Origin: Cellulosimicrobium terreum
GTDB taxonomy: Bacteria; Actinomycetota; Actinomycetes; Actinomycetales; Cellulomonadaceae
Direction: 5' to 3'
Length of the DNA stretch: 64,000 nt
Assembly (NCBI GenBank): GCA_014803435.1
Contig: JACYFD010000003.1
Coordinates: 62,001-126,000, forward strand
The translations under genes and the position numbers were made by a program. The notes beneath the pieces are model-generated. The model saw only the letters and a program-made list of their open reading frames with translations, ran no database searches and had not been told where the DNA came from. This document shows, one piece after another, positions 47,742 to 57,737 of the stretch (the first letter of the stretch is position 1; each line of letters begins with the position of its first letter).

Positions 47742-48184
47742 CCGACGTCACCGAGCAGCAGTCGGGCCGTGAACGGCGCACCATCTACATCGTCGCGGGC
47801 ATCGTCGTCCTGGCCCTCGTCGTCGTCGGCCTGTTCACCCACAGCGCCGCGCAGTCGAGCGAGGCGGCGGACCAGAAGGCGACCCAGCTCATCGCCGCTC
47901 TGGCGGCCGCCGGTGCGGCGACCCCGGACAAGGACCAGGTCGTCAGCGTCCTCGGCGACGACGGCGGGGCGACCTGCGAGGACCCGGCCGGAGCCCTGAG
48001 CCAGGCCACCCTCCTCGGTCAGCTCATGAACGGCGCGAGCGGGCCGGGGATGCGTCCCGTCATCGCCGACGACAGGGTCGTCAAGGGCCAGCTCCTCATC
48101 ATCGAGATCTACTGCCCGGACGAGCTGACGAGCTTCCAGGAGTTCGTCGACGGTCTGAACCTCGACGAGACGGTGAACGGCTGA
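47738..48184 (+). CDS. Small membrane-anchored protein, unknown function
   Basis: A 148-residue protein with a single N-terminal helix (IYIVAGIVVLALVVVGLFTH, about 16-35) and an extracytoplasmic domain of ~110 residues with two Cys (ATCEDP and IYCPDEL), possibly a disulfide. I do not recognise the family. The start overlaps the permease stop, so it is probably an accessory partner of the transporter. Confidence 0.8.
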   Translation: MTDVTEQQSGRERRTIYIVAGIVVLALVVVGLFTHSAAQSSEAADQKATQLIAALAAAGAATPDKDQVVSVLGDDGGATCEDPAGALSQATLLGQLMNGASGPGMRPVIADDRVVKGQLLIIEIYCPDELTSFQEFVDGLNLDETVNG

Positions 48185-48300
48185 GCGACCGTTCGCCGTC
48201 CGTCGACGGCACCGACAGGAGAGCCCGACGCGCTGAACCCGGCCGGCTTCCACGAGGCCGCCCCGAGGCCGTCGCGAACGGGACGACGACGAGCAGCAGC

Positions 48301-48326
48301 CCGGCCCGCCCGGCATTCCGGGCCGG
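48301..48326. terminator. Possible terminator between convergent genes
   Basis: CCGGCCCG (48301-48308) pairs with CGGGCCGG (48319-48326) over a 10-base loop, 12 bp before the GH1 stop. Confidence 0.5.
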
Positions 48327-48337
48327 ACCGCGCGGTG

Positions 48338-49828
48338 TCAGCCGACCTCGTCGACCCCCGGCAGCACCGACGACGTCGCGAGGCGGCGGTACCAGTGCGC
48401 CGAGTCCTTCCACGTGCGCTCGAGCGTGTCGTAGTCGACCCGGATGATCCCGAACCGGCGGTCGTACCCGTACCCCCACTCGAAGTTGTCGAGCAGCGAC
48501 CACGCGAAGTAGCCGCGCACGTCCGCGCCGGCGTCGACGGCCGCACCGACGGCGTCGACGTGGTCGTGCAGGTACGCGACCCGCCGGTCGTCGTGCACAC
48601 GAGGGGTGCCGTCCGCGCCGACCGTGACCTCGTCGTCGAACGCGGCGCCGTTCTCGGTGACCATGAGCGGCTGGTCGGGGTAGGTGCGCGCCACCGACAC
48701 CAGGAGCTCGGTCATCCCGGCGGGCTCGATGTTCCAGCCCATCGCGGTGTAGGGGCCGGGCTGCTGGACGAACTCCACGTCGGTCACCCCGATCCACGGG
48801 CTGTGGGTCGACGCGCCGTGGCCGTCGTTCTCGGCCCGCTCTCCGCTGCCGTCGTAGTGGCGCACGCGGACGGTCGAGTAGTAGTTGACGCCGAGGATCG
48901 ACACAGGCTGGCGGATCAGCTCGAGGTCGCCGTCGTGCACGAACGACCAGTCGGTGACGAGCGCGGTGTCGGTGAGCAGGTCGGCCGGGTAGGCGCCGTC
49001 GAGGATCGGCCCGAGGAACGCGCGGTTGGCGAGCGCGTCGATCTTCCGGACGGCGTCGAGGTCGCCCGCGGAGTTGGGGTCGTCCGGCCGGATGACGTGC
49101 AGGTTGAGCGTGACGGAGACCTTCGCCTGCTCACCCAGCTCGTCGCGGACGGCCGAGGCTGCGAGACCATGCGCGAGGTTGAGGTGGTGCACGGCCGCGA
49201 GCGCCGCCGCGGGCTCGGTGCGCCCGGGCGCGTGGACGCCGGAGCCGTAGCCGAGGTAGGCGGAGCACCAGGGCTCGTTGAGCGTGGTCCACGTGTCGAT
49301 GCGGTCGCCGAGCTCCCGGGCCATGTGGCGGGCGTACTCGGCGAACGCGTACGCGGTGTCCCGGTTGGCCCAGCCGCCGGCGTCCTCGAGCTCCTGCGGG
49401 AGGTCCCAGTGGTAGAGCGTGACGACGGGTCGGACGCCCTTCTCGATCAGCGCGTCGACGAGGCGCGAGTAGAACGCGACGCCCTCGGGGTTGAGAGGGC
49501 CGGTCCCGCCGGGCTGCACGCGCGACCAGGAGATGGAGAAGCGGTACGCACCGAGGCCGAGGTCGGCGATGTGCTGCACGTCCTCGGCCCAGCGGTGGTA
49601 GTGGTCGTCCGCGACGTCGCCGGTGTCGCCGTGGAGGATGCGCCCCGGCGTGCGGGAGTAGGTGTCCCAGATGGACGGCGTGCGCCCGCCCTCGGCGGCC
49701 GCGCCCTCGATCTGGTAGGACGCGGTGGCGGAGCCCCAGACGAAGTCCGGGGGAAACTGACGGCCCGACGACGCGGGCTCGGGCTGGGTGCCAGGCGCGG
49801 CGGGACGGGTGGGGGTGTCGGTCGTCAC
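48338..49828 (-). CDS. GH1 beta-glucosidase/beta-glycosidase
   Basis: Cytoplasmic retaining glycosidase of 496 residues without a signal peptide. The family start is [18 protein letters not shown]; acid/base E185 is in [10 protein letters not shown] and nucleophile E392 in MVTENGAAF. Activity on cellobiose or related beta-glucosides is most likely; some GH1 enzymes also cut beta-mannosides, which would fit the mannan locus 20 kb away. GTG 49828 has GAGG 5 bases upstream. A 28-bp palindrome with a CelR-like core lies about 60 bp upstream. Confidence 0.92.
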   Translation of the reverse strand: MTTDTPTRPAAPGTQPEPASSGRQFPPDFVWGSATASYQIEGAAAEGGRTPSIWDTYSRTPGRILHGDTGDVADDHYHRWAEDVQHIADLGLGAYRFSISWSRVQPGGTGPLNPEGVAFYSRLVDALIEKGVRPVVTLYHWDLPQELEDAGGWANRDTAYAFAEYARHMARELGDRIDTWTTLNEPWCSAYLGYGSGVHAPGRTEPAAALAAVHHLNLAHGLAASAVRDELGEQAKVSVTLNLHVIRPDDPNSAGDLDAVRKIDALANRAFLGPILDGAYPADLLTDTALVTDWSFVHDGDLELIRQPVSILGVNYYSTVRVRHYDGSGERAENDGHGASTHSPWIGVTDVEFVQQPGPYTAMGWNIEPAGMTELLVSVARTYPDQPLMVTENGAAFDDEVTVGADGTPRVHDDRRVAYLHDHVDAVGAAVDAGADVRGYFAWSLLDNFEWGYGYDRRFGIIRVDYDTLERTWKDSAHWYRRLATSSVLPGVDEVG

Positions 49829-49886
49829 GAGATCCTCGCTGATCGGGCGCCGGGGCCGTGGCGGCCCCGGGAGGGGGCGGTGGGGA

Positions 49887-49914
49887 GACGGCGTGGTAGC
49901 GCTTCCACGCCGTC
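49887..49914. promoter_or_regulatory. 28-bp palindrome with CelR/LacI-like core upstream of the GH1 gene
   Basis: Symmetric over 28 bp except one central mismatch pair. The core TGGTAGCGCTTCCA (49894-49907) differs from the CelR/CebR consensus TGGGAGCGCTCCCA at two symmetric bases. It is well placed to repress GH1 (start 49828). The long arms could equally form a hairpin terminating any transcript of the GH31 remnant. Confidence 0.65.
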
Positions 49915-49931
49915 TTTCCCAGGGTACCCCG

Positions 49932-50432
49932 TCACGGCAGCACGAGCGTCACGGTCCCCGGTCCGCCGCCGGTCGCCGTCGCGCCGTCGGCCTCGACCGC
50001 CCAGCGGCCGGGGCGCGTCGCCGGACTCCGCCGTGACGATCTTCCCGGCCCGGCGGACGCGGAACGTCGCCGAACCGCCGCCCGGCCGTGGGACGACCAC
50101 GTCGCCGTCGTGCCCGTCGGGCAGCGCGAAGACCCGGAGCGTGACGCCGTCGGCCCAGTCGTGCTCGGGGGCGTCGTCGAGCGCCCCGACGGGGACGACG
50201 GTCCCGGGCCGCACGAGCACGGGGAGCGAGTCGAAGCCGTGCGTCTCGGTCACCCAGCGCGGCCCGGTCACGGTGGCCGGGAGCGTCCCGGCGGGACCGT
50301 CGGGCGCGCCGTCGACGAGCCGGGTCCACGTGCCCGCGGGCACGTAGTACTCCACCAGCCCGTCGGCGCAGAAGACCGGGGCGACGAGGAGGGAGTCGCC
50401 GAGCATGTACTGCGTGTCGACGAGGACGTCCG
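49932..50432 (-). pseudogene. GH31 alpha-xylosidase/alpha-glucosidase 3' remnant
   Basis: Minus-strand translation gives DTQYMLGDSLLVAPVF and YYVPAGTWTRLVDG, the C-terminal beta-domain of GH31 enzymes (YicI type). The catalytic barrel is absent: homology stops near 50430. After KIVTAESGDAP (about 50020) the correct frame shifts; a neighbouring frame continues RWAVEADGATATGGG to TGA at 49932. Both the 5' deletion and the frameshift mark it as dead. It abuts an oppositely oriented remnant. Confidence 0.75.
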
Positions 50433-50439
50433 CGAGGGA

Positions 50440-50607
50440 GTCGACGACTGGGTGGCGACCGGCGCCCAGGTCGAGGCCGCGTACGGCCTGGTCGAGCGCA
50501 GCGGCGCGACGTGGGTCGGAGCAGCCGTCATCGTCGACGGCGCGGAGCGGTCCCAGGTGCGACGCAGGGTGAACCTGCGCAGCCTCCTGCACGTCCGTCA
50601 GCTGTAG
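50440..50607 (+). pseudogene. Phosphoribosyltransferase 3' remnant
   Basis: Plus-strand codons from 50440 read VDDWVATGAQVEAAYGLVER and end NLRSLLHVRQL with a stop at 50607. VDDWVATGAQ is a PRPP-binding loop (compare VDDVADSGRT in the intact gene at 40814), and the rest fits the C-terminal third of such enzymes. The 5' two thirds are missing; upstream in the same frame is unrelated antisense of the GH31 remnant. Confidence 0.65.
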
Positions 50608-50652
50608 CGGGGCCCGGATGCGCACATCTACGTCGAACGTGGCAGCAGCACC

Positions 50653-51921
50653 CTAGACGTCCGCTCCGGCGCGCAGGACGTGGAGCGGTCGCAGGTCCGT
50701 GTCCGTGACGACGACGTCTGCTCGACGTCCGGCGACGAGCCCGCCCACGTCGTCGAGCCCGAGCACACCCGCCGGGGTCCACGACGCCGCGCGGACGGCG
50801 TCGACGAGCCCGACGCCCGCGGATACGGTCTCGCGGACGACGTCCAGCAGATGGAAGGTCCCGCCGGCGATCGAGCCGCCCTCCGTGAGCCGCGCGACGC
50901 GGTCCGCGACGGTGACGCGCACGGGGCCGAGCTCGTACGCGCCGTCGGGCATGCCTGCGGCGGCCATCGCGTCGGTGACGAGCGCGACGGCGTCGGGCCC
51001 GGTGACGGTACCGTCCGCGGCGACGTGCGCGCCGACGAGCTCGGCGACGCTGCGGACGGTGCCGGGTGCGAGGTGCGTGCCGTCGGCGACGAGCTCGACG
51101 ACCAGCTCGCCGCGCGCGGCCGCCGCGAGGCATGCCGCGATCGGCCCGGGCTCGCGGTGGTGCAGCGGCCGCATGCCGTTGAACAGGTGCGTCGCGGTGA
51201 GCCGCGCGCCGGACCGGCCGGCCGCCGCGAGGGCCGCGACACCGGCCGCGATCGCCGCCTCGGTCTGCTCGGTGCTCGCGTCCGTGTGCCCGATCGAGGG
51301 GACCGCGCCCACCTCGACGAGCGTCTCGATCACCCCGCCCGGCCCGACGACGCCCGGGACCTCCGGCGCGACGGTCATCGTGCGCAGGTGGCCGCGCGCC
51401 GCGGTGGCGAGGGCGCGGACGAGGTCCGGGTCGCCGGCGAGCATGTCGTGCGGGTTCTGGGCGCCGCAGCGCACCTCGGACAGGAACGGCCCCTCGAGGT
51501 GGATGCCGACGATCTCGCCCGCGTCCGCCAGGTCCGCGAGGACGCCGACACGTGCGAGCAGGACGTCGCGCGGCGCCGTGACGAGCGACGCGACGAGGCT
51601 CGTCGTGCCGTGCCGCAGGTGCTCGCGCACGGCGACCTGAGCCGCCTCGGCGCTCGTCGCGTCGGGGAAGCTCGCACCGCCGCCGCCGTGGTCGTGCACG
51701 TCGACGAGTCCCGGCAGGATCGTCGCCCCGGGGACCTCGGGGACCGCGCCCGCGACGTCGTACCCGGCGTCGGCGGCCCGGTCCCGCTCCCCCACCCAGG
51801 CCACGCGGTCACCCGCCACCACGACGACCCCGTCGTGGTGGAGGCCGGTCGGCGTGACCACGCGGCCGGCGAGCACGCGGTACGACGAGGCGGGGAGAGC
51901 GGAGGACGCGACGACGGTCAT
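50653..51921 (-). CDS. nagA: N-acetylglucosamine-6-phosphate deacetylase
   Basis: Removes acetate from GlcNAc-6-phosphate in amino-sugar recycling; cytoplasmic metal-dependent amidohydrolase of 422 residues. Motifs: VDVHDHGGGG, metal ligand E143 in GIHLEGPFLS, SIGHTDAST, THLFNGMRP and the catalytic Asp in ALVTDAMAAAG. Start ATG 51921 was chosen because homology begins right after MTVVASSALPASSYRVLAG. No nagB or PTS gene is adjacent. It stands alone next to gene remnants. Confidence 0.93.
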   Translation of the reverse strand: MTVVASSALPASSYRVLAGRVVTPTGLHHDGVVVVAGDRVAWVGERDRAADAGYDVAGAVPEVPGATILPGLVDVHDHGGGGASFPDATSAEAAQVAVREHLRHGTTSLVASLVTAPRDVLLARVGVLADLADAGEIVGIHLEGPFLSEVRCGAQNPHDMLAGDPDLVRALATAARGHLRTMTVAPEVPGVVGPGGVIETLVEVGAVPSIGHTDASTEQTEAAIAAGVAALAAAGRSGARLTATHLFNGMRPLHHREPGPIAACLAAAARGELVVELVADGTHLAPGTVRSVAELVGAHVAADGTVTGPDAVALVTDAMAAAGMPDGAYELGPVRVTVADRVARLTEGGSIAGGTFHLLDVVRETVSAGVGLVDAVRAASWTPAGVLGLDDVGGLVAGRRADVVVTDTDLRPLHVLRAGADV

Positions 51922-51967
51922 GGCCTCATTCTGGCGCACTTCGTACACCTGGCGTGCAAACTCCACG

Positions 51968-53422
51968 TCAGGCGGGACGGGTACGCAGCAGCCGTGCCGC
52001 TCCGCGCCCGAGGTGGAGGGCGAACAGCCGCTGGAACGTCGGCACGAGGAACGCGAGCGGACGCACCCACCACAGCACGGGACGGCTGAACACGTCGATG
52101 GTCCACCACAGGTCACCGGCGTCGTCGCGCTCGACCCCGAAGCACTCCTCGCCCACGAACGCGTGGCCGGGCAGGGTCCCGTAGCCGAACGCCACGCGGT
52201 CGACCTCGCGCTGGACCCACACGACCTCGCACGGCTCGTGCAGCCGGAGGCGTCCGACCCCGAGCTTCGTCGTGACGCGGGCGCCGGGCTCGGCGCGCGG
52301 CGCGTCGGTGTCGAGCCGCACGTGCGCGGCAGCGTGCACGCGCCACGTGAGGAGCTGCTCGCCGAGCCACGCGAGGTCCTCGCGGGAGTGCGCGCGCCGC
52401 GAGAGCCGGTGACGCACGTGCAGGTGCCGGTAACCCGGCGGCAGCGTGTCGGTACGTGTGGCCCCGACCTCGGTGTACGTGAAGCTCATGCCGTCCTCCA
52501 GGTGTTGTCGTCGTGCGTCGTCGGTGCCGGTGTCGAGAACGGCGCGGTCCGCCGCGCCCGTCGCGCCCAGCAGGCGGAGACCCAGGACCGTGCAGAGCAC
52601 GAACCCGAGCGCGTTGGCGACCCCGTGCGTCGCCGCCATCAGGCCGAGGCCCGGGTGGGCGAACCCGAACGCCTCCCCCGCGGCCCACCACAGGGCGAGC
52701 AGCATGGCGCACGAGACCGAGACCACCCCGGTCAGGAGCAGCACCCGGGCAGACCTCGCCGCGGTGCCCGGCCGGGCGAGCGAGCGGGCCGTCGCCGCGG
52801 CGGTCGCCCACAGGGCCACCGTCAGGACGACGGCGCCCACGAGCTCGGCCACGTCGCCGACGAAGTACCCGACGAGGACCAGCACGGTCCCGAGCGGGAC
52901 CCCCCACGCCCCCGCGGTCGCGAGGGGGTCCGGCGCTCCTCCGGCCAGCCGTGCGAGGCCGGACACGCTGCCCGCGACGAGCGCGGCGCCGAACCCGGCG
53001 TACAGCATGTGCGGCACCGTGAGCGTGAGATAGGTGCCCGAGAACCCGAGGAGGCCCCAGCCCCCTCGCTCCGCGACCAGCGCGCTCGCGCCGACCACGG
53101 GGGTGGCCAGCGCGGTGACGGTCGCGGCCACCGTCGCGGCGACGCGGGCGAACCCTGGCCGCCGGACCGAGCGCACGGCGTGGCGGACGCCCGCGAGCAG
53201 CAGCACCGCGGTCGCGGTCGCCAGCACGAGCGCGAGGACGACGGCGAGGGGCCCGCGCGGCAGCACGAGGCTCACCGCTCCCGCCACCCCCGCGAGCGGC
53301 CACGCCGTGCTGCGGGGTGCGGGGACGACGTCGGGCCCGAGCAGCCGCAAACCCAGGGGCAGGACGACGACGAGCCCGAGCGTGACGAGGAACCAGACCA
53401 CCGCGAGGCCGGCGGCGCTCAC
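51968..53422 (-). CDS. YndJ-like membrane protein fused to a DUF1990 domain
   Basis: A 484-residue protein. Residues ~1-295 contain about eight to nine hydrophobic helices of the YndJ type, starting LAVVWFLVTLGLVVVLPLGL. Residues ~310-484 form a DUF1990 domain (FTYTEVGATRTDTLPPGY to the YGTLPGHAFVGEECF region), a SRPBCC-like fold. Function unknown. GTG 53422 overlaps the tetR stop (GTGA), so it should be controlled by that repressor. Confidence 0.85.
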   Translation of the reverse strand: MSAAGLAVVWFLVTLGLVVVLPLGLRLLGPDVVPAPRSTAWPLAGVAGAVSLVLPRGPLAVVLALVLATATAVLLLAGVRHAVRSVRRPGFARVAATVAATVTALATPVVGASALVAERGGWGLLGFSGTYLTLTVPHMLYAGFGAALVAGSVSGLARLAGGAPDPLATAGAWGVPLGTVLVLVGYFVGDVAELVGAVVLTVALWATAAATARSLARPGTAARSARVLLLTGVVSVSCAMLLALWWAAGEAFGFAHPGLGLMAATHGVANALGFVLCTVLGLRLLGATGAADRAVLDTGTDDARRQHLEDGMSFTYTEVGATRTDTLPPGYRHLHVRHRLSRRAHSREDLAWLGEQLLTWRVHAAAHVRLDTDAPRAEPGARVTTKLGVGRLRLHEPCEVVWVQREVDRVAFGYGTLPGHAFVGEECFGVERDDAGDLWWTIDVFSRPVLWWVRPLAFLVPTFQRLFALHLGRGAARLLRTRPA

Positions 53423-54123
53423 GACGCCGCCCCCGGGGCCTCGACGCGCTCGCCCGGCGTCGGCGTCACGGACCGGACGAGACGCAGCGCCTGGTCGACG
53501 ACGCCGCGCGCGACCGGGAGCCGAGAGAGCCGGACGACCTGACCGACGAGCGCCGCGCCGCCGTCGACCAGGCGACGCGTGCGGGCGGACCCGGGCGAGG
53601 TGTCGTACACCCAGAAGAGCGTGACGCCGAGCTGGGCGAGCCACAGCATTCCGGGGAGGTCGGCCCGCAGTCGCGACGGCACCTGCGGCGACGCACCCGC
53701 GACGACCTGCTCGAACAGCTCCTGGGAGAGCGAGCGCGACACGCCGGACGGCTCGGAGAACGGGCTCGCGGGCGAACCGGGCCGGATCGCGACGGACACG
53801 AACTCGGCCCCGAAGGCGTGGAACGGCGCGAACGCGTCGATCGCGGCATGCCACACACCTCGCAGCCGATCCTCGAGCGAGCCGCCGGCGGCGAGGCCGG
53901 GCGCTGCGAGCGTCGCGTGCTCGTGCTGCACCTCGAGGTACAGCTCCTGCACCAGCGCGTCCTTGGACGGGAAGTGGTAGTACGCGTTGCCCGTGCTCAC
54001 GCCTGCCTCGGCGGCGATGGCGCGCATGGTGGTGCGCTCGTAGCCGACGTCGCGCAGCATGCGGATCGCGACGTCCCGCAGGTGGGTGCGCGTGCGCTCG
54101 GACTTCGGGGTCGAGGCGCTCAT
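53419..54123 (-). CDS. TetR-family transcriptional regulator
   Basis: Repressor of 234 residues. The helix-turn-helix is TTMRAIAAEAGVSTGNAYYHF (about 32-52), preceded by helix 1 TRTHLRDVAIRMLRDVG; the ligand-binding domain (about 60-215) is divergent, as usual. Start ATG 54123 (MSASTPKSE) avoids an N-terminal extension that would be encoded by the operator region. An 18-bp perfect palindrome lies 20 bp upstream. It forms an operon with the YndJ/DUF1990 gene, its likely target. Confidence 0.9.
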   Translation of the reverse strand: MSASTPKSERTRTHLRDVAIRMLRDVGYERTTMRAIAAEAGVSTGNAYYHFPSKDALVQELYLEVQHEHATLAAPGLAAGGSLEDRLRGVWHAAIDAFAPFHAFGAEFVSVAIRPGSPASPFSEPSGVSRSLSQELFEQVVAGASPQVPSRLRADLPGMLWLAQLGVTLFWVYDTSPGSARTRRLVDGGAALVGQVVRLSRLPVARGVVDQALRLVRSVTPTPGERVEAPGAAS

Positions 54124-54142
54124 CGCCGACTCGCGTCGCGTT

Positions 54143-54160
54143 TTCTGAACATGTTCAGAA
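54143..54160. promoter_or_regulatory. TetR-type operator
   Basis: TTCTGAACATGTTCAGAA is a perfect 18-bp palindrome of the size bound by TetR-family dimers. It lies 20 bp upstream of the tetR start, so autorepression is expected. The following AT-richer stretch (54190-54235) probably holds the promoter of the rightward gene (TTGTTA, 17 bp, GATTCT). Confidence 0.8.
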
Positions 54161-54265
54161 CGTAGCACGAGTTTCCGCTCGTCCGACACTCGATGTTGTT
54201 ATCTGTACGTTTACGTGGGATTCTGTCGCGTGACACCGCAGTCACCACTCGACGACGAGGACCCC

Positions 54266-57200
54266 ATGAGAAGACCACGCTCGCGCGCAGCGCTCGCCCT
54301 GACCTGCGGCGCGATCGCACTCGGCCTCACGGCGCCCGCTGCGGCTGTCGCGCCGGAGACCGTTCGCGCAGACACCCGACTCGGCCACGGCGGCGGGCAC
54401 CGCTGCCCTCGCCCCGGACCCGACGACGCCGCTGGACCGGCCAGAGGTCGGGCCGGGGACGTCGTTCGTCGACCCCGACACGAAGCTCGACGGGTACGCC
54501 GACCCGGACTGGTACACCGCCAACGTCCCGATGGTCGACCTGCCCGACGCCGACGCCGAAGCCGTCTACTACTACCGCTGGCGGGTGCTCAAGGAGCACC
54601 TGCGCTACACCGAGCCGAGCACCGGCTGGGTCGTCACCGAGTTCCTCGACTGCTGCGGGTACGCCGCGCCCTACCAGGCGATCAACGCCGCGGCGGGCCA
54701 CCAGCTCGCCGAGGGCCGGTGGCTGCGCGACCAGCGGTACATGGACGACTACGAGGACTACTGGCTCACCGGCCCGGGGCAGATCTCCCCCGCGCAGAAC
54801 CCCGAGGCCGCGGACTGGGCGCACCAGTACTCGTTCTGGGCGGTGTCGGCGATCGTCGAGCGTGCGAAGGTGACCGGGAATATCGACCGGCTGCGCTCGC
54901 TGCAGCCCGAGCTCGAGACGTTCGTCGAGGACTGGGGCAACCAGTACGACACCGAGACCGGCCTCTACTGGCAGACGCCCGAGTACGACGCCAAGGAGAG
55001 CTCCCCCGCGTCCTACGCGACCGACAAGGCCTACGCCGGACGCCACACGTTCCGGCCGTCGATCAACGCCTACCTGTACGGGGACATGACCGCGCTCGTC
55101 GAGGTCGCCGAGCTGGGCGGCGACGACGCCACCGCGGCCAAGTACCGCGAGCGGGCCGCCGACCTGCGCGCCGCCGTCGACACCTACCTCTGGGACGACG
55201 ACCGCCAGTTCTTCTACGACGTCGTCGACTGGGAGAACCCCGACCACGAGCCGCTGCGCGACCGCCTCGACGTCGGGTTCGTGCCGTGGAAGTTCGGCCT
55301 CGCGTCGCCCGACCAGGCGCCCGCGCTCGACCAGCTGTTCGACCCGCAGGGCTTCGCCGCCCCGTACGGGCCGACCGTCACCGAGCGTCGCAGCCCCGAC
55401 TTCTGGGCGCACTCCGACGAGGGCTGCTGCACGTGGGACGGCCCGTCCTGGCCCTTCTCGACGTCGCTCACGCTCGACGGCGTCGCGACCGCGCTGCGTG
55501 ACGGCGTGGCCGGCGACGTGACGCGCGCCGACTACGACGAGCTGTTCGACACGTATGTGCGTACGCAGTTCCGCGACGGCGAGCCGTACGTCGCGGAGGC
55601 GCACCACCCCGACGAGAACCGCTGGATCTACGACGGGAACAACCACTCCGAGGACTACCTGCACTCGAGCTACGTGGACCTCGTCCTCCAGGACCTGCTG
55701 GGCATCCAGGCGCAGAGCGACGACACGCTCGTCCTCGACCCGCTCGTCCCGGCGGACTGGGACTGGTTCGCGGCCGAGAACGTCCCGTACCACGGGCGGA
55801 ACGTGACCGTGCTGTTCGACCGCGACGGCACGCATTACGGCCAGGGCGCGGGTCTGCGCGTGTACGTCGACGGCGAGGTCGTGCTCGAGCGCGACGCGTC
55901 GGCCCTCGACGAGGACGCCGCCCCGGTCGAGGTCCCCGTCCCCGCGGGCGGTCCGCAGCACCTGCCGCACGCGGTGAACACGTCCGCGAACCCGCTCCAG
56001 CACGAGTTCCCGCGCCCGATCGCGTCGTACACGTGGCAGCACGACGACGCGTGGCGGGTGCTCGACGGCAAGGTCTGGTACGACGAGGTGCCGCAGAACA
56101 CGCGCTGGTCGAACTACTCGTCGCCGAACGCCGAGGACTGGCTCGGGGTCGAGCTCGGCGAGCCGACGCAGATCAGCGACGTGCGCTTCCACGGGTTCGC
56201 GGATTCCGACGCCGTCAAGGCCGCCGCGTCGTACGAGCTCGAGTACTGGGACGGCTCCGCGTGGCAGGTCGTGCCCGACCAGACCCGCTACCCGGAGCAG
56301 CCGGTCGGCAACGGCCTCAACCGGATCACCTTCCCCCCTCTCACCACGACGCGGTACCGGGTCGTGCTCGAGGCCGCGCCGGGGAAGTCCGTCGGCGTGA
56401 CCGAGCTCGAGTCCTGGACCGAGGTCTCGCGCGCGGTGTCCGTCCGCGTCTCGGCGGACGAGCCCGCCCTCGGCGCGTCGTCACGGGTCGAGGCGACCGT
56501 CTCGGCGCGCGACACTGCCGTGAGCGGCGCCGTCGTCGGACCCGACCTGCCCGAGGGCTGGACAGCAGTCCCCGTGGGCGACGACGGCCCGCTCGACCTC
56601 GACCCGTGGGCCCGCGCGACCCGGGCGTGGGACGTCACACCCGGCCCCGACGCCGTGCCCGGCAGCGAGGCCCGGCTCGGCGCCGTCGTGCAGTGGTCCG
56701 AGGACGGGGGCGCCGGTCCGGAACCGCAGGAGGCGGCCGGCAGCACGACCGTCCGGCTCGCGTTCGACCCGTCCTGGTACGACGACGTCGTCCTGCACGA
56801 CGACTACGACACCGACACGACGAGCGACTACACGGCGCTCGAGCCGTCCGGCGAGCCGCTGCCCGCGGTGACCGCGGGCGACGGGACCCTCGCCGCGACC
56901 GGCGCAGCCCGGTACTGGGGTCTGTACGGGCACGAGACCGCGCGAGCGACCGCCTCGTCGGTCGTGATCGCCGAGATCGGCGACTTCTCCGGAGCGGGCA
57001 CCTCCGAGGACTCGCTGTTCCTCGGCCTGGCCGCGACCGACCGCACCTACGCGCTCGGGTGGTTCAACCACACGAACGTCGCCGCCGGGCTCGACTACGT
57101 CGGCGGGGAGGGCGGGTCCTCCCCGTGGTTCGGCATCAAGGGCTACGGCCCGGGCGACCGGCTCGCGATGCGGGTCGACGGCGCACGGGTGGACGTGTTC

Positions 57201-57683
57201 GCCGAGGAGGCCGGCGAGTGGACGTACTACGGCGGCACGACGACGGCCGGCGCGCTCGACACCTCCGACCCGGACGTCCTGGCGGGCCTCCTGCCGACCG
57301 TCGGCTTCCGGGCCGACTCCGGGACCGTCAGCATCTCCTCGTTCGAGGTCCGGGCCCGGACCCAGGAAGGGCCGACCGATCCCCCAGCACCCGACGTCGC
57401 CGTCACGGCGAGCCCCCGGTGCCTGGCCGGGAAGGCCTACGTCGCGGTCCGGGCGTCGTACACCGGGACCGGCGGGGCCGGGCTCGGCGACCCCGTCGGC
57501 ATCGCGCTGGTGACGGACCACGGGTCGAGCACCGTGCTCGACGTCGCGCCCGGGGCGAACGCGTACCAGTCGTTCGCGGTCCGGTCCGCCACGGTTCCCG
57601 CGGGGACGGCCACGGTCCGCGTGACCGACGCCGCCGGGGCGGTGACGGAGCACAGCGCCCCGTACGGCGGGCTCACCTGCTGA
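54266..57683 (+). CDS. Secreted (alpha/alpha)6 glycosidase-like protein with CBM32; frameshift after signal peptide
   Basis: ATG 54266 (GAGGA upstream) opens a signal peptide, MRRPRSRAALALTCGAIALG to APAAAVAPETV, in one frame. From about 54363 the coding sequence continues in the +1 frame (FAQTPDSATAAGTAALAPD) to 57683. The total length is a multiple of three plus one, so a single extra base lies between about 54330 and 54365; upstream of that the second frame is closed by stops. The mature part has an MGH1-like catalytic toroid (about 70-540; HSDEGCCTWDGPSWPFSTSL), an F5/8-type CBM32 (about 590-720), a beta-sandwich and LamG-like region (about 830-1030), and the shared two-cysteine module. 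Without the N-terminus, only ATG 54531 could start translation, giving no secretion. It is either a sequencing error, a recent mutation or recoding. Confidence 0.7.
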
Positions 57684-57703
57684 CCTGCAGACCGCGCCGA
57701 GAG

Positions 57704-57729
57704 AGCGACACCCCTGCCGACAGGTCGCT
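57704..57729. terminator. Weak hairpin between convergent genes
   Basis: AGCGA/TCGCT outer arms (57704-57708, 57725-57729) and CCTG/CAGG inner arms form an imperfect stem between stops at 57683 and 57738. Confidence 0.4.
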
Positions 57730-57737
57730 ACGTCGGG

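Noticed and set aside
50110-50607. 166-codon plus-strand ORF as an intact gene
   Set aside because: Only the last ~55 codons resemble a phosphoribosyltransferase; the first part is antisense to the GH31 remnant.
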